This document shows positions 49,438 through 58,158 of a stretch of DNA of 64,000 nt, in pieces. The stretch comes from Microtetraspora glauca. Lineage in GTDB: Bacteria > Actinomycetota > Actinomycetes > Streptosporangiales > Streptosporangiaceae. Both the position numbers and the translations under genes were made by a program. The stretch spans positions 79,031-143,030 of the forward strand of contig BBYL01000025.1 of assembly GCA_001570385.1 (NCBI GenBank). Reading direction: 5' to 3'. The notes under the pieces were generated by a model. The model did not search any database and had not been told where the DNA came from. It saw only the letters and a list, made by a program, of their open reading frames with translations. The first letter of the stretch is position 1; each line of letters starts with the position of its first letter.

Positions 49438-50553
49438 CTACTCGCCGGCGCTCCTGAACCGCTCGAACAGCTTGTCGGCGGCGGGCTGCTTCCAGGAGAG
49501 CCGGTTCCGGTCGGGCGGATAGGGCACGACCGGAACCGCCGTGAACGTCGTGGCGCTCGGCTTCACCCCCGCCAGGCCGCGGGCGAGGTCGTACATCGTC
49601 CGCATGTCGAAACCGGAGTCGGTCGTGATCCAGGTGGAGGCCGCCTTCACGAAGGTCGCGAGCCTGGCCGGGTCGGACGGCAGGTCCTTCGCCTTCTTCA
49701 GCACGGCCCGCATGAGCGTGTGCTGGCGCTTGATCCGCATCAGATCCGACCCGTCGCCGAGCGCGTAGCGGGCCCGCGCGTAACCCAGGGCCTGCTCGCC
49801 GTCGAGGATCTGCCGACCGGCGGGCAGGCGCAGCTTCGCCTTGGGGTCGTCCACCGCCTTCGGCACGGTGATCTCCACGCCTCCGACGGCGTCGATCACC
49901 TGCTTGAAGCCGGAGAAGTCGATCGAGATCGTGTGATGGATGCGCACCTTGGTCAGGCTCTCGACTGTCCTGCGCGCGCAGATGAGACCGCCCTCGGCAT
50001 AGGCCGAATTGATCATGCTGACGTGGGAGGCGATCACCTTGCCGTCACTCGCCCGGCAATCGGGAATCACGACCATCGAGTCCCGGGGGATGCTGACGAC
50101 CTCGGCGCTCTTCCGGTCGGCGGGCAGGTGCACCAGGATCAGCGTGTCGCTCCGCCCGGGTTGGTCGCCCATGCGCCGACCGTACTTCCCGTTGCTCCCG
50201 GCCCGGGTGTCGGACCCGATCAACAGCAGGTTGAGCGGCCCGGTGGGCGCGCTCCCGCCCGTCCCGGTCCGGACTCCTACGTCGCTGCCCACGATGGAGG
50301 AACGGTTGAGGAGCACGGTGGGCACGGTGACGACGGCGGCGGTGAGACCGGCTGCCAGGGCGAGCATCGCCCAGGTGCGCGTCCGGCGGTTCACCCGGCC
50401 GGAAGCCCGGACATGTGCCTGATCGGGCCCCTGTGTGTGCGCCCGTGCGTGCGCCGAGGATCCGAGGAGGCGCCCCCGCTGGCGCGCGAGCGTGGCAGGG
50501 GGCTCGTGTTCCAGCTCGCGGCCGAGGTCGCGGAGCAGCTTCAGATCGTCCAT
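49438..50553 (-). CDS. LytR-CpsA-Psr (LCP) family protein with a sigma-associated N-terminus
   Basis: The 371-residue protein has a cytoplasmic part (1-60) reading MDDLKLLRDLGRELEHEP, one membrane span (61-82) and an outer LCP domain (NLLLIGSDTRAG, RSDTLILVHLP, SIPRDSMVVIP, YARARYALGDGSDLMRIKRQ) with the arginines and aspartates that hold polyprenyl phosphate. LCP enzymes attach glycopolymers to the cell wall. The N-terminus resembles that of membrane proteins found next to ECF sigma genes in actinobacteria, and a sigma gene lies immediately upstream, so it may also hold the sigma factor. ATG 50553 follows GAGGAGGAG. Confidence 0.9.
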   Translation of the reverse strand: MDDLKLLRDLGRELEHEPPATLARQRGRLLGSSAHARAHTQGPDQAHVRASGRVNRRTRTWAMLALAAGLTAAVVTVPTVLLNRSSIVGSDVGVRTGTGGSAPTGPLNLLLIGSDTRAGSNGKYGRRMGDQPGRSDTLILVHLPADRKSAEVVSIPRDSMVVIPDCRASDGKVIASHVSMINSAYAEGGLICARRTVESLTKVRIHHTISIDFSGFKQVIDAVGGVEITVPKAVDDPKAKLRLPAGRQILDGEQALGYARARYALGDGSDLMRIKRQHTLMRAVLKKAKDLPSDPARLATFVKAASTWITTDSGFDMRTMYDLARGLAGVKPSATTFTAVPVVPYPPDRNRLSWKQPAADKLFERFRSAGE

Positions 50554-50555
50554 GG

Positions 50556-51149
50556 TCACTCCTCCTCGTGCATCGGGTTGGTGTCGCCGAGCGCGGCGCG
50601 GACCTTCTTCCTGGCCCGGTTCAGACGGGAGCGCACGGTGCCGACCGGGATGTCCAGGGCCCGCGCGACCTCCTCGTACGACAGGTCGCCCCAGGCGATC
50701 AGCAGCAGGACGTCACGGTCCCGCGAGGCGAGCCCGGCCAGGGCGCGGGCGAGCGCCGGGCGGGTGGACCTGGCGGTGACCCCCGCCGCCACCCGGTCGG
50801 CAGGGGAGTCGACGACGTCCTCGGCAGGGCTGCGCAGCAACGCCCGGTACCGGGCGGACTCGGTGCGGCGATGTCGCGCGACGAGCTTGGTGACGATGCC
50901 GAACAGCCAGGGGCGGGCGTCGGGATAGGCCCCGTCGTAGCGGTCCCGCCGGGCGAAGGCGACGAGGAACGTCTCGCCGACCAGGTCCTCGGCGACCTCG
51001 GGACCGAGCCGCCGGGAGACATATCTGTACAGCATCCCGGAATAGCGATCGAACAGGGCGGCGAACGCCTCGGGATCGGTCCGGGACTCCCCGATGAGGT
51101 CGGAGTCACGGATCCGGTCTGTGGGGATCGCGGTCATCGCGCGCACCAT
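50556..51149 (-). CDS. ECF-type RNA polymerase sigma factor
   Basis: The 197-residue protein has sigma region 2 (FDRYSGMLYRYVSRRLG, DLVGETFLVAF, ARPWLFGIVTKLVARHRR) and region 4 (LASRDRDVLLLIAWGDLSYEEVARAL, VGTVRSRLNRARKKVR). ATG 51149 is given; ATG 51137 is equally possible. No classical anti-sigma gene follows; the next gene (two bases on) is the LCP protein. Confidence 0.92.
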   Translation of the reverse strand: MVRAMTAIPTDRIRDSDLIGESRTDPEAFAALFDRYSGMLYRYVSRRLGPEVAEDLVGETFLVAFARRDRYDGAYPDARPWLFGIVTKLVARHRRTESARYRALLRSPAEDVVDSPADRVAAGVTARSTRPALARALAGLASRDRDVLLLIAWGDLSYEEVARALDIPVGTVRSRLNRARKKVRAALGDTNPMHEEE

Positions 51150-51476
51150 GACACGTGGATGGCCTTTCGTGGGGGACAGGGAACATCCTGTCTCGCCACG
51201 AGGCGGCCTACGAGTTCACGCCGCGGCCCGAGACCGCGCGGCCTCATGTCACCGATGCGGCATGATCAGCACGAGCCCACGGGGTTCCTGACGATCACCG
51301 TCTGGCCACCCACGGAGCCGATCCGCCGCCTGGCATCGGATCTTGCGTTCCGCATAGGGGCGGCGGGGCGAATGCGCTGCTCACACCGCTGGACGCGGTC
51401 ACTCGGCGATCACGCGTCCTCCTGATCGGGTGGGACCTGCCCAGGTGGCGGGTCCCGCACCGGCGGCGTCACACAA
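51150..51476. other. Gap between the sigma factor and fabV
   Basis: The 327 bases hold a possible 56-residue + frame at 51255-51425, without a ribosome site or family match, and a hairpin (GGGACCTGCC at 51432-51441 with GGCGGGTCCC at 51447-51456, one G-U pair), which is a plausible fabV terminator. Otherwise nothing is seen. Confidence 0.5.
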
Positions 51477-52679
51477 TCAGACGGCGGGCCAGGGAAGATC
51501 GGGCTCGCACGGAACGGAGTAGTCCACGCCCGGCACCTCGAAGCCGTACAGCCGCCGGACCTCGTCCCGGAACCAGCCGGTGTCGGCGAGGTCCCCGATG
51601 GTGTCGGGGGTCGCCGCCTCCCACCGTTCGGTCACCGCCGTCTGCGCCGCCTCGTCCAGCTCCCAGCGGTCGAGGCGGATACGGCCCTGTTCGTCGGTGT
51701 CGAGCGGGGCGGTCCCGGTGAGCTGGTCCCACAGGTCGACGGACTGCGCGAGCGGCGACGACATGCCCGTACCGAGGGCATCCCGCAGCAGGCTCACGTA
51801 CAGGGCGATGCCGGGGATGGCCGTTGACGCCTGGGTGACCGCCGCGCCGTTGACTGAGGTCAAGGCACGACCCCCGTAGTCGCCCAACCGGTCCCCGAGG
51901 ACGGATGCCGTCCTCTCAAGATGCAGCTTGGCCGCCCCGATGGTCCCGGCCCGGTAGATGGCCGAGGTGAGATGTGAACCGATGTAGGACAGGGCCACAG
52001 TGGTGAAGCCCGGCCGGATCAGACCGCCCGCCTCCAGTGCGTCCACCCAGCGCGCCCAGTCTTCACCGCCCATGACCTTGACCGTGTCCGCCGTCTCCGC
52101 ATCCGTCGCAGGCTGAACTCGGATCTCCTTCAGGTGCGGTGTCCCGTCACCGTCGAATTCGAGTGTCTTGGTGACGTGCTCGGCCCCGATCGGCTGGATC
52201 ACCGACTGATGCAGCGCGCCCGTGACCGGGTCGGTGCGGCGTGGCGCGGCCACGCTGTAGATCAGATAGTCGATGCCTCCGAACCGCTTGGACACCAGGT
52301 CGAGGACGTCGTCCTTGGTGGCGTCGGTGAAGGCGTCCCCGTTGACGAACGCGAAATCGCTCCCGGTCTCCTGCGCGAGCGTGGCCGTGGCGATGGTGCG
52401 GTACCACCCCGCCGTCGCCGTCCGGCGCGTGGTCGGCGGACGCTCGAAGCACAGGCCCACCCCTTGAACGCCGTACCGGGCGATGCCCGCGACTGTGGCG
52501 GCCAGTCCGTAACCGGCGGAGGAACCGATGATCAGGGCGACCGGCCTTTCCCTCTCACCCGATCGCGTCACCGGTTGAACCTGTGCCGCCATGTCGGTGA
52601 CGATCCGTGCGCATCCCCCGGGATGGGCGTCGAACAGCAGGAAGCCGCGCCCGGATGGCTGAATGAGTCGTGCGGTCAT
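51477..52679 (-). CDS. fabV: Trans-2-enoyl-ACP/CoA reductase (FabV type)
   Basis: The 400-residue enzyme is the normal length of FabV, which reduces trans-2-enoyl thioesters with NADH. The NAD loop GSSAGYGLA is at 52-60, and the active pair Y242-x8-K251 (YRAGTIGAAK) has the FabV spacing. The C-terminal FAD-independent cap (DEVRRLYGFEVPGVDYSVP) is complete. Its ATG overlaps the stop of the acyl-carrier-protein fragment upstream (ATGA), so the two were once a coupled pair. Confidence 0.94.
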   Translation of the reverse strand: MTARLIQPSGRGFLLFDAHPGGCARIVTDMAAQVQPVTRSGERERPVALIIGSSAGYGLAATVAGIARYGVQGVGLCFERPPTTRRTATAGWYRTIATATLAQETGSDFAFVNGDAFTDATKDDVLDLVSKRFGGIDYLIYSVAAPRRTDPVTGALHQSVIQPIGAEHVTKTLEFDGDGTPHLKEIRVQPATDAETADTVKVMGGEDWARWVDALEAGGLIRPGFTTVALSYIGSHLTSAIYRAGTIGAAKLHLERTASVLGDRLGDYGGRALTSVNGAAVTQASTAIPGIALYVSLLRDALGTGMSSPLAQSVDLWDQLTGTAPLDTDEQGRIRLDRWELDEAAQTAVTERWEAATPDTIGDLADTGWFRDEVRRLYGFEVPGVDYSVPCEPDLPWPAV

Positions 52680-52792
52680 CGTTTGCCTTTCTGTGTCAAG
52701 GGCTGCTGGAATCGCTGCTCCAGGATCTCGACCCGTTCCAGCAGGTCAAGGCTGTCCACGCCGAGGCGTCCGGCGAATTCAGACGCGGATCC
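52676..52792 (-). pseudogene. Acyl carrier protein fragment coupled to fabV
   Basis: This open stretch of 38 codons, too short to be called as a gene, reads GRLGVDSLDLLERVEILEQRF near its middle, the second half of an acyl carrier protein including the phosphopantetheine-accepting Ser of DSL. An in-frame TGA (52793-52795) precedes it and there is no usable start. Other frames upstream do not supply the missing first helix. It ends by overlapping the fabV ATG, as an intact acp-fabV operon would. It is most simply a truncated gene. Confidence 0.7.
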
Positions 52793-52948
52793 TCACACGG
52801 CGGCTCACGTCCGGGGGCCTCTGCAGGCGAAGTCATCCACGCGTTGTCCCTTCCCGGGCATGTGGCCGTCCCCGCGGATCATGCTGGTCCGGCCGAGACT
52901 TCGCCCGGCGGGTGCCACGTCCGTACGGGCGCCGGTTCGGGTGAGATC

Positions 52949-53719
52949 CTAGTCGTGGTCGACGCCGTCGCCGGAGTTCACCGCGAGCACGGAGGGGAGT
53001 TCGCTCAGCTCCGCCGTGAGGTCGGTGATCGAGCCCGTGCCGCGCAGCCCGAGAGTGACCGAGACCGTGCGTCCCCCCGGAGGACCGGGCTCGGCCCGCT
53101 CCCGGCCGTCCGCCCGGCCGAGGTCCGCGATGTCGCCGTGGATCGCTCTCTCGGCGGCGACCTCGGTCACCGCGAAACCGCGCCGCGTACACGCCACGAG
53201 CGCGTCGCGCAGCGTGCCGGTCCCGTCCACGTACACCAGGCGCAGGTAGGACGCGTTGTCGCCGCCGGGGGGAAGGCGGCGGCTGACGAGGTTGAGGCCC
53301 AGGATGACGAGGAAGTGCCCGGCGGTGACCGCGACCGCGAGGACAGGCAGGCCCGCGCCGCAGGCCATGCCGATCGCCGCGGTCACCCAGACCACGGCGG
53401 CGGTGGTCAGCCCGCGTACGGCGTCGCGCCGGACGAAGATGAGGCCGCCGCCGATGAACCCGATGCCCGAGACGACCTGGGCGGCGACGCGTGAGGGATC
53501 GAGGGAGACGTGTTCTCCCAGCACGTCGTAGAAGCCGTACTTGCCGACCAGCATGAACAGCGCGGAGCCGAGGCCGACCAGGGCGTGGGTGCGCAGCCCG
53601 GCGTTCTTGAAACGCAGCTCGCGTTCGAGGCCGATGGCGGCGGACAGCACGATGGCCAGGGCGAGTTCGCCTAACTGGGGGAGACCTTGACCGGATGACA
53701 GGACAAACATCTTCACCAT
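52949..53719 (-). CDS. MgtC/SapB family membrane protein
   Basis: This protein of about 256 residues has an N-terminal membrane domain with the family motifs AIGLERELRFKNAGLRTHALVGLGSALF and VSGIGFIGGGLIF, about five spans, and a C-terminal ACT-like cytoplasmic domain (RLVYVDGTGTLRDALVA). MgtC proteins affect Mg2+ limitation survival and ATP synthase, not transport as such. ATG 53719 is chosen; a GTG three codons earlier is possible. Confidence 0.88.
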   Translation of the reverse strand: MVKMFVLSSGQGLPQLGELALAIVLSAAIGLERELRFKNAGLRTHALVGLGSALFMLVGKYGFYDVLGEHVSLDPSRVAAQVVSGIGFIGGGLIFVRRDAVRGLTTAAVVWVTAAIGMACGAGLPVLAVAVTAGHFLVILGLNLVSRRLPPGGDNASYLRLVYVDGTGTLRDALVACTRRGFAVTEVAAERAIHGDIADLGRADGRERAEPGPPGGRTVSVTLGLRGTGSITDLTAELSELPSVLAVNSGDGVDHD

Positions 53720-53843
53720 GCTACCCACGCAGGGGCGGGACAGTCCGGATATCTGGAGATCCGCCGATCACGGATGGTGACGTTCGGGAGGAGAGTCGAT
53801 TCACCCCCTGTGCCGGTTCCCCGGGGCGAGGACGCGGTCATCC

Positions 53844-53912
53844 GGCGGGCCGGTCTCCCGGGGAGGTCCGGGAACACGCGCAGGGCCGGCCCCCGAGGGA
53901 GACCGGCCCGCC
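53844..53912 (-). terminator. Large inverted repeat after ssuA
   Basis: GGCGGGCCGGTCTCCC (53844-53859) and GGGAGACCGGCCCGCC (53897-53912) are perfect 16-bp arms around 37 bases that can fold again. It starts 25 bases after the ssuA coding end in the MgtC direction and is probably the terminator of neighbouring transcripts. Confidence 0.55.
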
Positions 53913-53937
53913 GCGGTTCGCTCGCCGTGTCCGACGG

Positions 53938-54951
53938 CTACTTTCCGCCGCCCGCCGCGGCCTGGTAGAGGTCGGCGGTGTAGTAGGTGGCGGGGTCGGG
54001 AGACTCCGTGATCTTGCCCATGGTGACGAAGATGTCGGCCAGCCCCTTGTACCAGCCGGCGACGGTGCCGTCGGCGCTGAACTTCGCGAGTTCCGCCGTC
54101 GTCAGGATCTTGGTGACGGAGGAGGCGCCCTTGAACTGCTCGGCCGGCGCCTTCAGGAAGGACGCCGACAGCTGCTCCGCCTCGGCGGTGTTGGCGGCCA
54201 CCCAGTCGTTGGCCTCCTGGAGGACCTTGAGCACCTTGGTGACCGTCTCCGGCTGGTCCTTGACCAGCTCGTTCCGCGCGACGAAGGAGCTCGGGAAGCT
54301 GAGCTTGGGATAGAAGTCCTCGCTCTTGGTCAGCTCGACCAGGTCGGGGACGTTCTTCTTGATGGTGTCGATCAGCGGGTACCAGATGGCGGCGGCGTCG
54401 ACCTGTCCGGACGAGAACGCGGTGACCACCGTGCTCGCGTCCATGGAGACCTTCTGGACGTCCGTCGGCGCGAGCCCGGCCTCCTTGAGGGCGAGCTGGA
54501 GGATCATGTCACCGGACGTGCCCTCGGGAACGCCGACCTTCTTGCCCTTCAGCTCGGCGATCGAGGTGATGCCGGAGCCGGGGCGGGTGATGACCCGGTC
54601 GGCCTGGCCGAGCATGTTGACCGAGATGATCTTCGCCTTGCCGGAGGCGGGCAACCAGGTGGCGCCCGAGCCGATGTAGCCGAAGTCGAGGTCGCCCGCG
54701 CCGAGCGCCTGGATCTGCAGCGGCCCGTTGGTGAACGCCTTCAGGCTGGGCGTGAGGCCCTGCTTCTTCCACAGGCCCAGCTTGTCGGCGGCGGCGAGGG
54801 ACGCCACGCCGGAGAAGTCGGCGATGTAGCCGAAGGTGACCTCGGTCGCGCCCTCGGCGGAGTCCGAGGACGAGCCGCCGCAGGCCGTGACGGGGAGGAG
54901 GAGGGCCACGGCGGCGCCGAAGGCCGCGATCAGCCGGCGAGGTCGCTTCAC
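53938..54951 (-). CDS. SsuA/NMT1-like substrate-binding lipoprotein
   Basis: The 337-residue receptor has a signal peptide with lipobox V-T-A-C24. Its NMT1/SsuA features are FGYIADFSGVASLAAADKLGLW, GAGDLDFGYIGSGATW, ELKGKKVGVPEGTSGDMIL and a C-terminal YTADLYQAAAGGGK. Such receptors bind alkanesulfonates, sulfate esters, taurine or thiamine precursors. The GTG start overlaps the ATPase stop (GTGA) and has AAAGGA upstream. With the sulfatase in the same operon a sulfate ester is the likely ligand. Confidence 0.9.
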   Translation of the reverse strand: MKRPRRLIAAFGAAVALLLPVTACGGSSSDSAEGATEVTFGYIADFSGVASLAAADKLGLWKKQGLTPSLKAFTNGPLQIQALGAGDLDFGYIGSGATWLPASGKAKIISVNMLGQADRVITRPGSGITSIAELKGKKVGVPEGTSGDMILQLALKEAGLAPTDVQKVSMDASTVVTAFSSGQVDAAAIWYPLIDTIKKNVPDLVELTKSEDFYPKLSFPSSFVARNELVKDQPETVTKVLKVLQEANDWVAANTAEAEQLSASFLKAPAEQFKGASSVTKILTTAELAKFSADGTVAGWYKGLADIFVTMGKITESPDPATYYTADLYQAAAGGGK

Positions 54952-55742
54952 GGCGACGTCCTTTCGATGGGGGAGGGCTGGTGGTAGACGGAGTGCCAGA
55001 CTTCCCGCCTGAGCTCGGCGAACTCCGGCGACAGGCGCATGTCCTCCGTACGCGGATAAGGCAGGTCGACGTCGATCACACGGTGCACGCGGCCCGGCCG
55101 CGCGGCCATGACGATCACCCGGTTGGCCAGGTAGACCGCCTCGTCGACGTCGTGCGTGATGAACAGCACCGTGCGCCGCTCCCGGCTCCAGGTGTCCAGG
55201 AGCCGGTCCTGGAGCTGCACCCGGGTGAGCGCGTCGAGGGCGCCGAACGGCTCGTCCATCAGCAGGATCGTGGGATCGACCGCGTACGCCCTGGCGATGG
55301 CGCAGCGCTGCTTCATCCCGCCGGACAGGGTCTTCGGCAGCGCGTCGGCGAAGTCGGACAGGCCGACCATGTCGATGAACCGCTCCGCCGTACGGCGACG
55401 TTCCTCGGCGCCGACTCCGGCGATCTTCAGCCCGAACTCGACGTTCTTGCGCACGGTCATCCACGGGAAGAGCGCGTACTGCTGGAAGATGACGCCGCGC
55501 TGCGGGCTCGGGCCGTGCACCGCCCGCCCGTCCACGAGGACCTGGCCGTCGCGGGGCTCGAGCAGCCCGGCCGCGATGTTCATGAGAGTGCTCTTGCCGC
55601 AGCCGGAGGGGCCGACGACGGTGACGAACTCCCCGTCGGCGATGTCCAGGCTGACGTGGTCCAGGGCGGCGAACGTCTCGCCGCCGAGGTCGAAGCCGTG
55701 CGAGACGTCGCGAAACTCGATCTTGGGAGTCACTGGGCTCAT
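54948..55742 (-). CDS. SsuB-like ABC transporter ATP-binding protein
   Basis: The 264-residue ATPase has Walker A GPSGCGKST (about 43-51), the Q-loop in IFQQYALFPWMTV, signature LSGGMKQRCAIARA, Walker B ILLMDEPFGALD and switch His FITHDVDEAVYLA, typical of the nitrate/sulfonate/taurine group. It overlaps the permease upstream (ATGA) and the receptor downstream (GTGA). Confidence 0.94.
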   Translation of the reverse strand: MSPVTPKIEFRDVSHGFDLGGETFAALDHVSLDIADGEFVTVVGPSGCGKSTLMNIAAGLLEPRDGQVLVDGRAVHGPSPQRGVIFQQYALFPWMTVRKNVEFGLKIAGVGAEERRRTAERFIDMVGLSDFADALPKTLSGGMKQRCAIARAYAVDPTILLMDEPFGALDALTRVQLQDRLLDTWSRERRTVLFITHDVDEAVYLANRVIVMAARPGRVHRVIDVDLPYPRTEDMRLSPEFAELRREVWHSVYHQPSPIERTSP

Positions 55743-56518
55743 CTCCGTTCCTGCCAGCTCGTCAGGCGGCGTTCGGCGAGCAGCAGCAGGCGGTCCATCA
55801 GGAGGCCGACGAGACCGATGACGATCAGCTGGACGAAGATCGTCGGCAGGTCGTAGTACAGCTGGGCCTGCTGCATCCGGTAACCCAGCCCCTCCTGGGC
55901 GGCGATCAGCTCGGCGGCGACGACCGTGGCCCAGGAGGCGCCGAGGCCGATGCGCATGCCGACGAGGATGAACGGCGTGGACGCGGGGACCACGACTCCG
56001 GTGAAGACCCTGCCGTCCTTCGCGCCGAGCACCCGGGCCGCGTTGATCAGCGTCGAGTCCACGGAGACCACGCCCTGGAAGGTCGAGACGACCGACGACA
56101 GGAACGAGGCCAGGAAGATCACGAAGATCTTCGGCGTCTCGCCGATGCCCATGAGCACGATCGCCAGCGGGATGATCGCCAGCGGCGGCACCATGCGGAA
56201 GAACTGCAACCACGGTTCGATCAGGCCCCGAACCGGGGGATACCAGCCCATCAGGAATCCGACCGGCACCGCCAGCGCGACCCCGAGCACGAACCCGGTG
56301 AGCACCCGGCGGAGGCTGGCGAACAGATCACCGAACAGCGTGCCGTCGCCGATCGACGTCACGGCGCGCTCGGCCACCTCCAGCGGGCCGGGGAAACCCT
56401 GGATGCCGCTGTTCGCGAGCAGCACCCAGACGGCCAGCCCGAGCAGGCCCGACCCGATGGTGAGCGGCACCGTGGAGCGGCGCTTTCCTGCTCTGCTTCC
56501 GGCTGTGTGTTCGGCCAT
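55739..56518 (-). CDS. SsuC-like ABC transporter permease
   Basis: The 259-residue permease has about six spans and the EAA loop (STLINAARVLGAKDGRVFTGVVVPASTP). The pattern FFRMVPPLAIIPLAIVLMGIGETPKI is typical of SsuC/TauC/NrtB. It starts one base after the sulfatase stop, so the importer and the sulfatase form one operon. Confidence 0.93.
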   Translation of the reverse strand: MAEHTAGSRAGKRRSTVPLTIGSGLLGLAVWVLLANSGIQGFPGPLEVAERAVTSIGDGTLFGDLFASLRRVLTGFVLGVALAVPVGFLMGWYPPVRGLIEPWLQFFRMVPPLAIIPLAIVLMGIGETPKIFVIFLASFLSSVVSTFQGVVSVDSTLINAARVLGAKDGRVFTGVVVPASTPFILVGMRIGLGASWATVVAAELIAAQEGLGYRMQQAQLYYDLPTIFVQLIVIGLVGLLMDRLLLLAERRLTSWQERR

Positions 56519-56519
56519 G

Positions 56520-58004
56520 TCAGGCCACCTCGTCGGCCACGCCGTCGACGTCGGCGGCGCGGCCGCCCCCGATGTCGGCCATGTAGCTCATCCACGTGTA
56601 GGCCGGATCGCCCCTCCGCAGCAGCTCCCGGTACAGCCGCGTGGTCATGTCCCGCCGTACGTCCGCGTAGGACGGGGCGGTGTAGACGTTGTGCAGCTCG
56701 TGCGGGTCGGTCTCCAGGTCGTAGAGCTCGTGCACGCTCTCCGGGTTGAACACCAGCTTGTACCGGCGGTCCCTGATCATCCGCTGGGAGTAGGGGAAGT
56801 GGTGGCCGTGGAACTCGGCGACCACCTCCTGCGGCCAGTCCGGCCGCTCGCCGTGGATCAGCGGGAGCAGGCTCCGGCCGTCGCAGGGGCTCTGCGCGGG
56901 CAGCCCGGCGAGCTCCAGGATCGTCGGGTTGAGGTCGATCAGCGTGACGAACTCGTCGACCGCCTGGGCCGGGGCGCCGGGCACGCGCACGATGCCTGGG
57001 ATGCGATAGATGTCCTCATACATCGCCGGGCCCTTGTCGTTGAGCCGGTGCGCGCCGGTGAACTCGCCGTGGTCGGCGGTGAACATCACGGCGGTGTCGT
57101 CCCAGAGGCCCAGCTCGCGCAGCGCGGTGAGCAGGCGGCCGATCTGGTCGTCGATCATCGTGACGTAGCCCCAGTAGACCGCGATCAGCTTGCGCCAGGC
57201 GTCCGCGTCGAAGTGGTCGGCCGACCAGTACTCCGCGTAGCGCCGCTGCACGTCCGGCTTGCCGGCGAACGTCTCGGCCATGGAGGCCGGCAGCGGTACC
57301 TGCTCGGGGTCGTACATGTCGTAGTACTCGTCCGGGATCAGATACGGCAGGTGTGGGCCGTACCAGTGGCAGGAGAGCACGAAACGGCGGCCGCTGTCGT
57401 GGAAGTCGCGGGCGTAGCGCTCCAGGAGGTCGAGCGTCCGGTCGGCCAGGAACGCCTCGACCGTGGCCTCGACCGGCTGCCGCAACCGGCCGGCGATCAG
57501 ATGGCCGCGCCCGGATTCGTTGGGCGCCTTGCCGAAGATCGCGTCGCGTACGGCGAACGGCGGGTGGCCGTTCTCCGCCAGCCATCGCTCGTAGGAGGGG
57601 TGGTGGAACGGGTTGAGCGCGCCGGGCAGGTGCTCGCCGTCCATCCGGTAGAACTCGGGGCCGCGCTCGCGGCCGATGTGCCACTTGCCGACATGGCCCA
57701 TGTTGTAGCCCGCGTCCAGCAGCGGCGCGGCCAGGACGGGGTGCTCGTCGGCGACCTCGTCACGGGCGCCGCCGTTGCGCTCGGGGTTGACCAGCAGGCC
57801 GTGCCGGAACGGGTGCAGGCCGGTGAACAGGGAGGCGCGCGCCGGGGTGCAGATCGCGGTCGGCGTGTAGAAGCGGTCGAACCGGGTGCCCTCGGCGGCC
57901 AGACCGTCCAGGGCGGGGGTGCGCGCCAGAGGGTTGCCGTAGCAGCCCAGAGTGTCGACCCGGTGCTGGTCGGTCATCAGGAACAGGACGTTGCGTGCGG
58001 ACAC
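56520..58004 (-). CDS. Cytoplasmic type I sulfatase (formylglycine-dependent)
   Basis: The 494-residue alkaline-phosphatase-fold hydrolase carries the sulfatase motif C52-T-P-A-R-A-S-L-F-T-G, whose Cys is converted to formylglycine, plus metal residues D12/Q13 and the later FTADHGEF. No signal peptide is visible, so the substrate must be imported, consistent with the coupled SsuCBA-like genes. Relatives cleave choline sulfate, aryl sulfates or sugar sulfates; which one is not clear. The start is GTG 58004 after CGGAGAG. A formylglycine-generating enzyme is encoded at 59435. Confidence 0.93.
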   Translation of the reverse strand: MSARNVLFLMTDQHRVDTLGCYGNPLARTPALDGLAAEGTRFDRFYTPTAICTPARASLFTGLHPFRHGLLVNPERNGGARDEVADEHPVLAAPLLDAGYNMGHVGKWHIGRERGPEFYRMDGEHLPGALNPFHHPSYERWLAENGHPPFAVRDAIFGKAPNESGRGHLIAGRLRQPVEATVEAFLADRTLDLLERYARDFHDSGRRFVLSCHWYGPHLPYLIPDEYYDMYDPEQVPLPASMAETFAGKPDVQRRYAEYWSADHFDADAWRKLIAVYWGYVTMIDDQIGRLLTALRELGLWDDTAVMFTADHGEFTGAHRLNDKGPAMYEDIYRIPGIVRVPGAPAQAVDEFVTLIDLNPTILELAGLPAQSPCDGRSLLPLIHGERPDWPQEVVAEFHGHHFPYSQRMIRDRRYKLVFNPESVHELYDLETDPHELHNVYTAPSYADVRRDMTTRLYRELLRRGDPAYTWMSYMADIGGGRAADVDGVADEVA

Positions 58005-58158
58005 TCGCTCTCCGATCGGGCATTTTTTCCTGAGGGTTGACGTTAATGGTCCGCCTCGGCGCTGGCAAGGGGGGATTCTTGATCCTTTGACCGGATTACA
58101 GGCTATGTTGAGCAGGCCAGTTCTTCCGAAACGTGGAGAAATGGCCGAGGGGAGGCGG

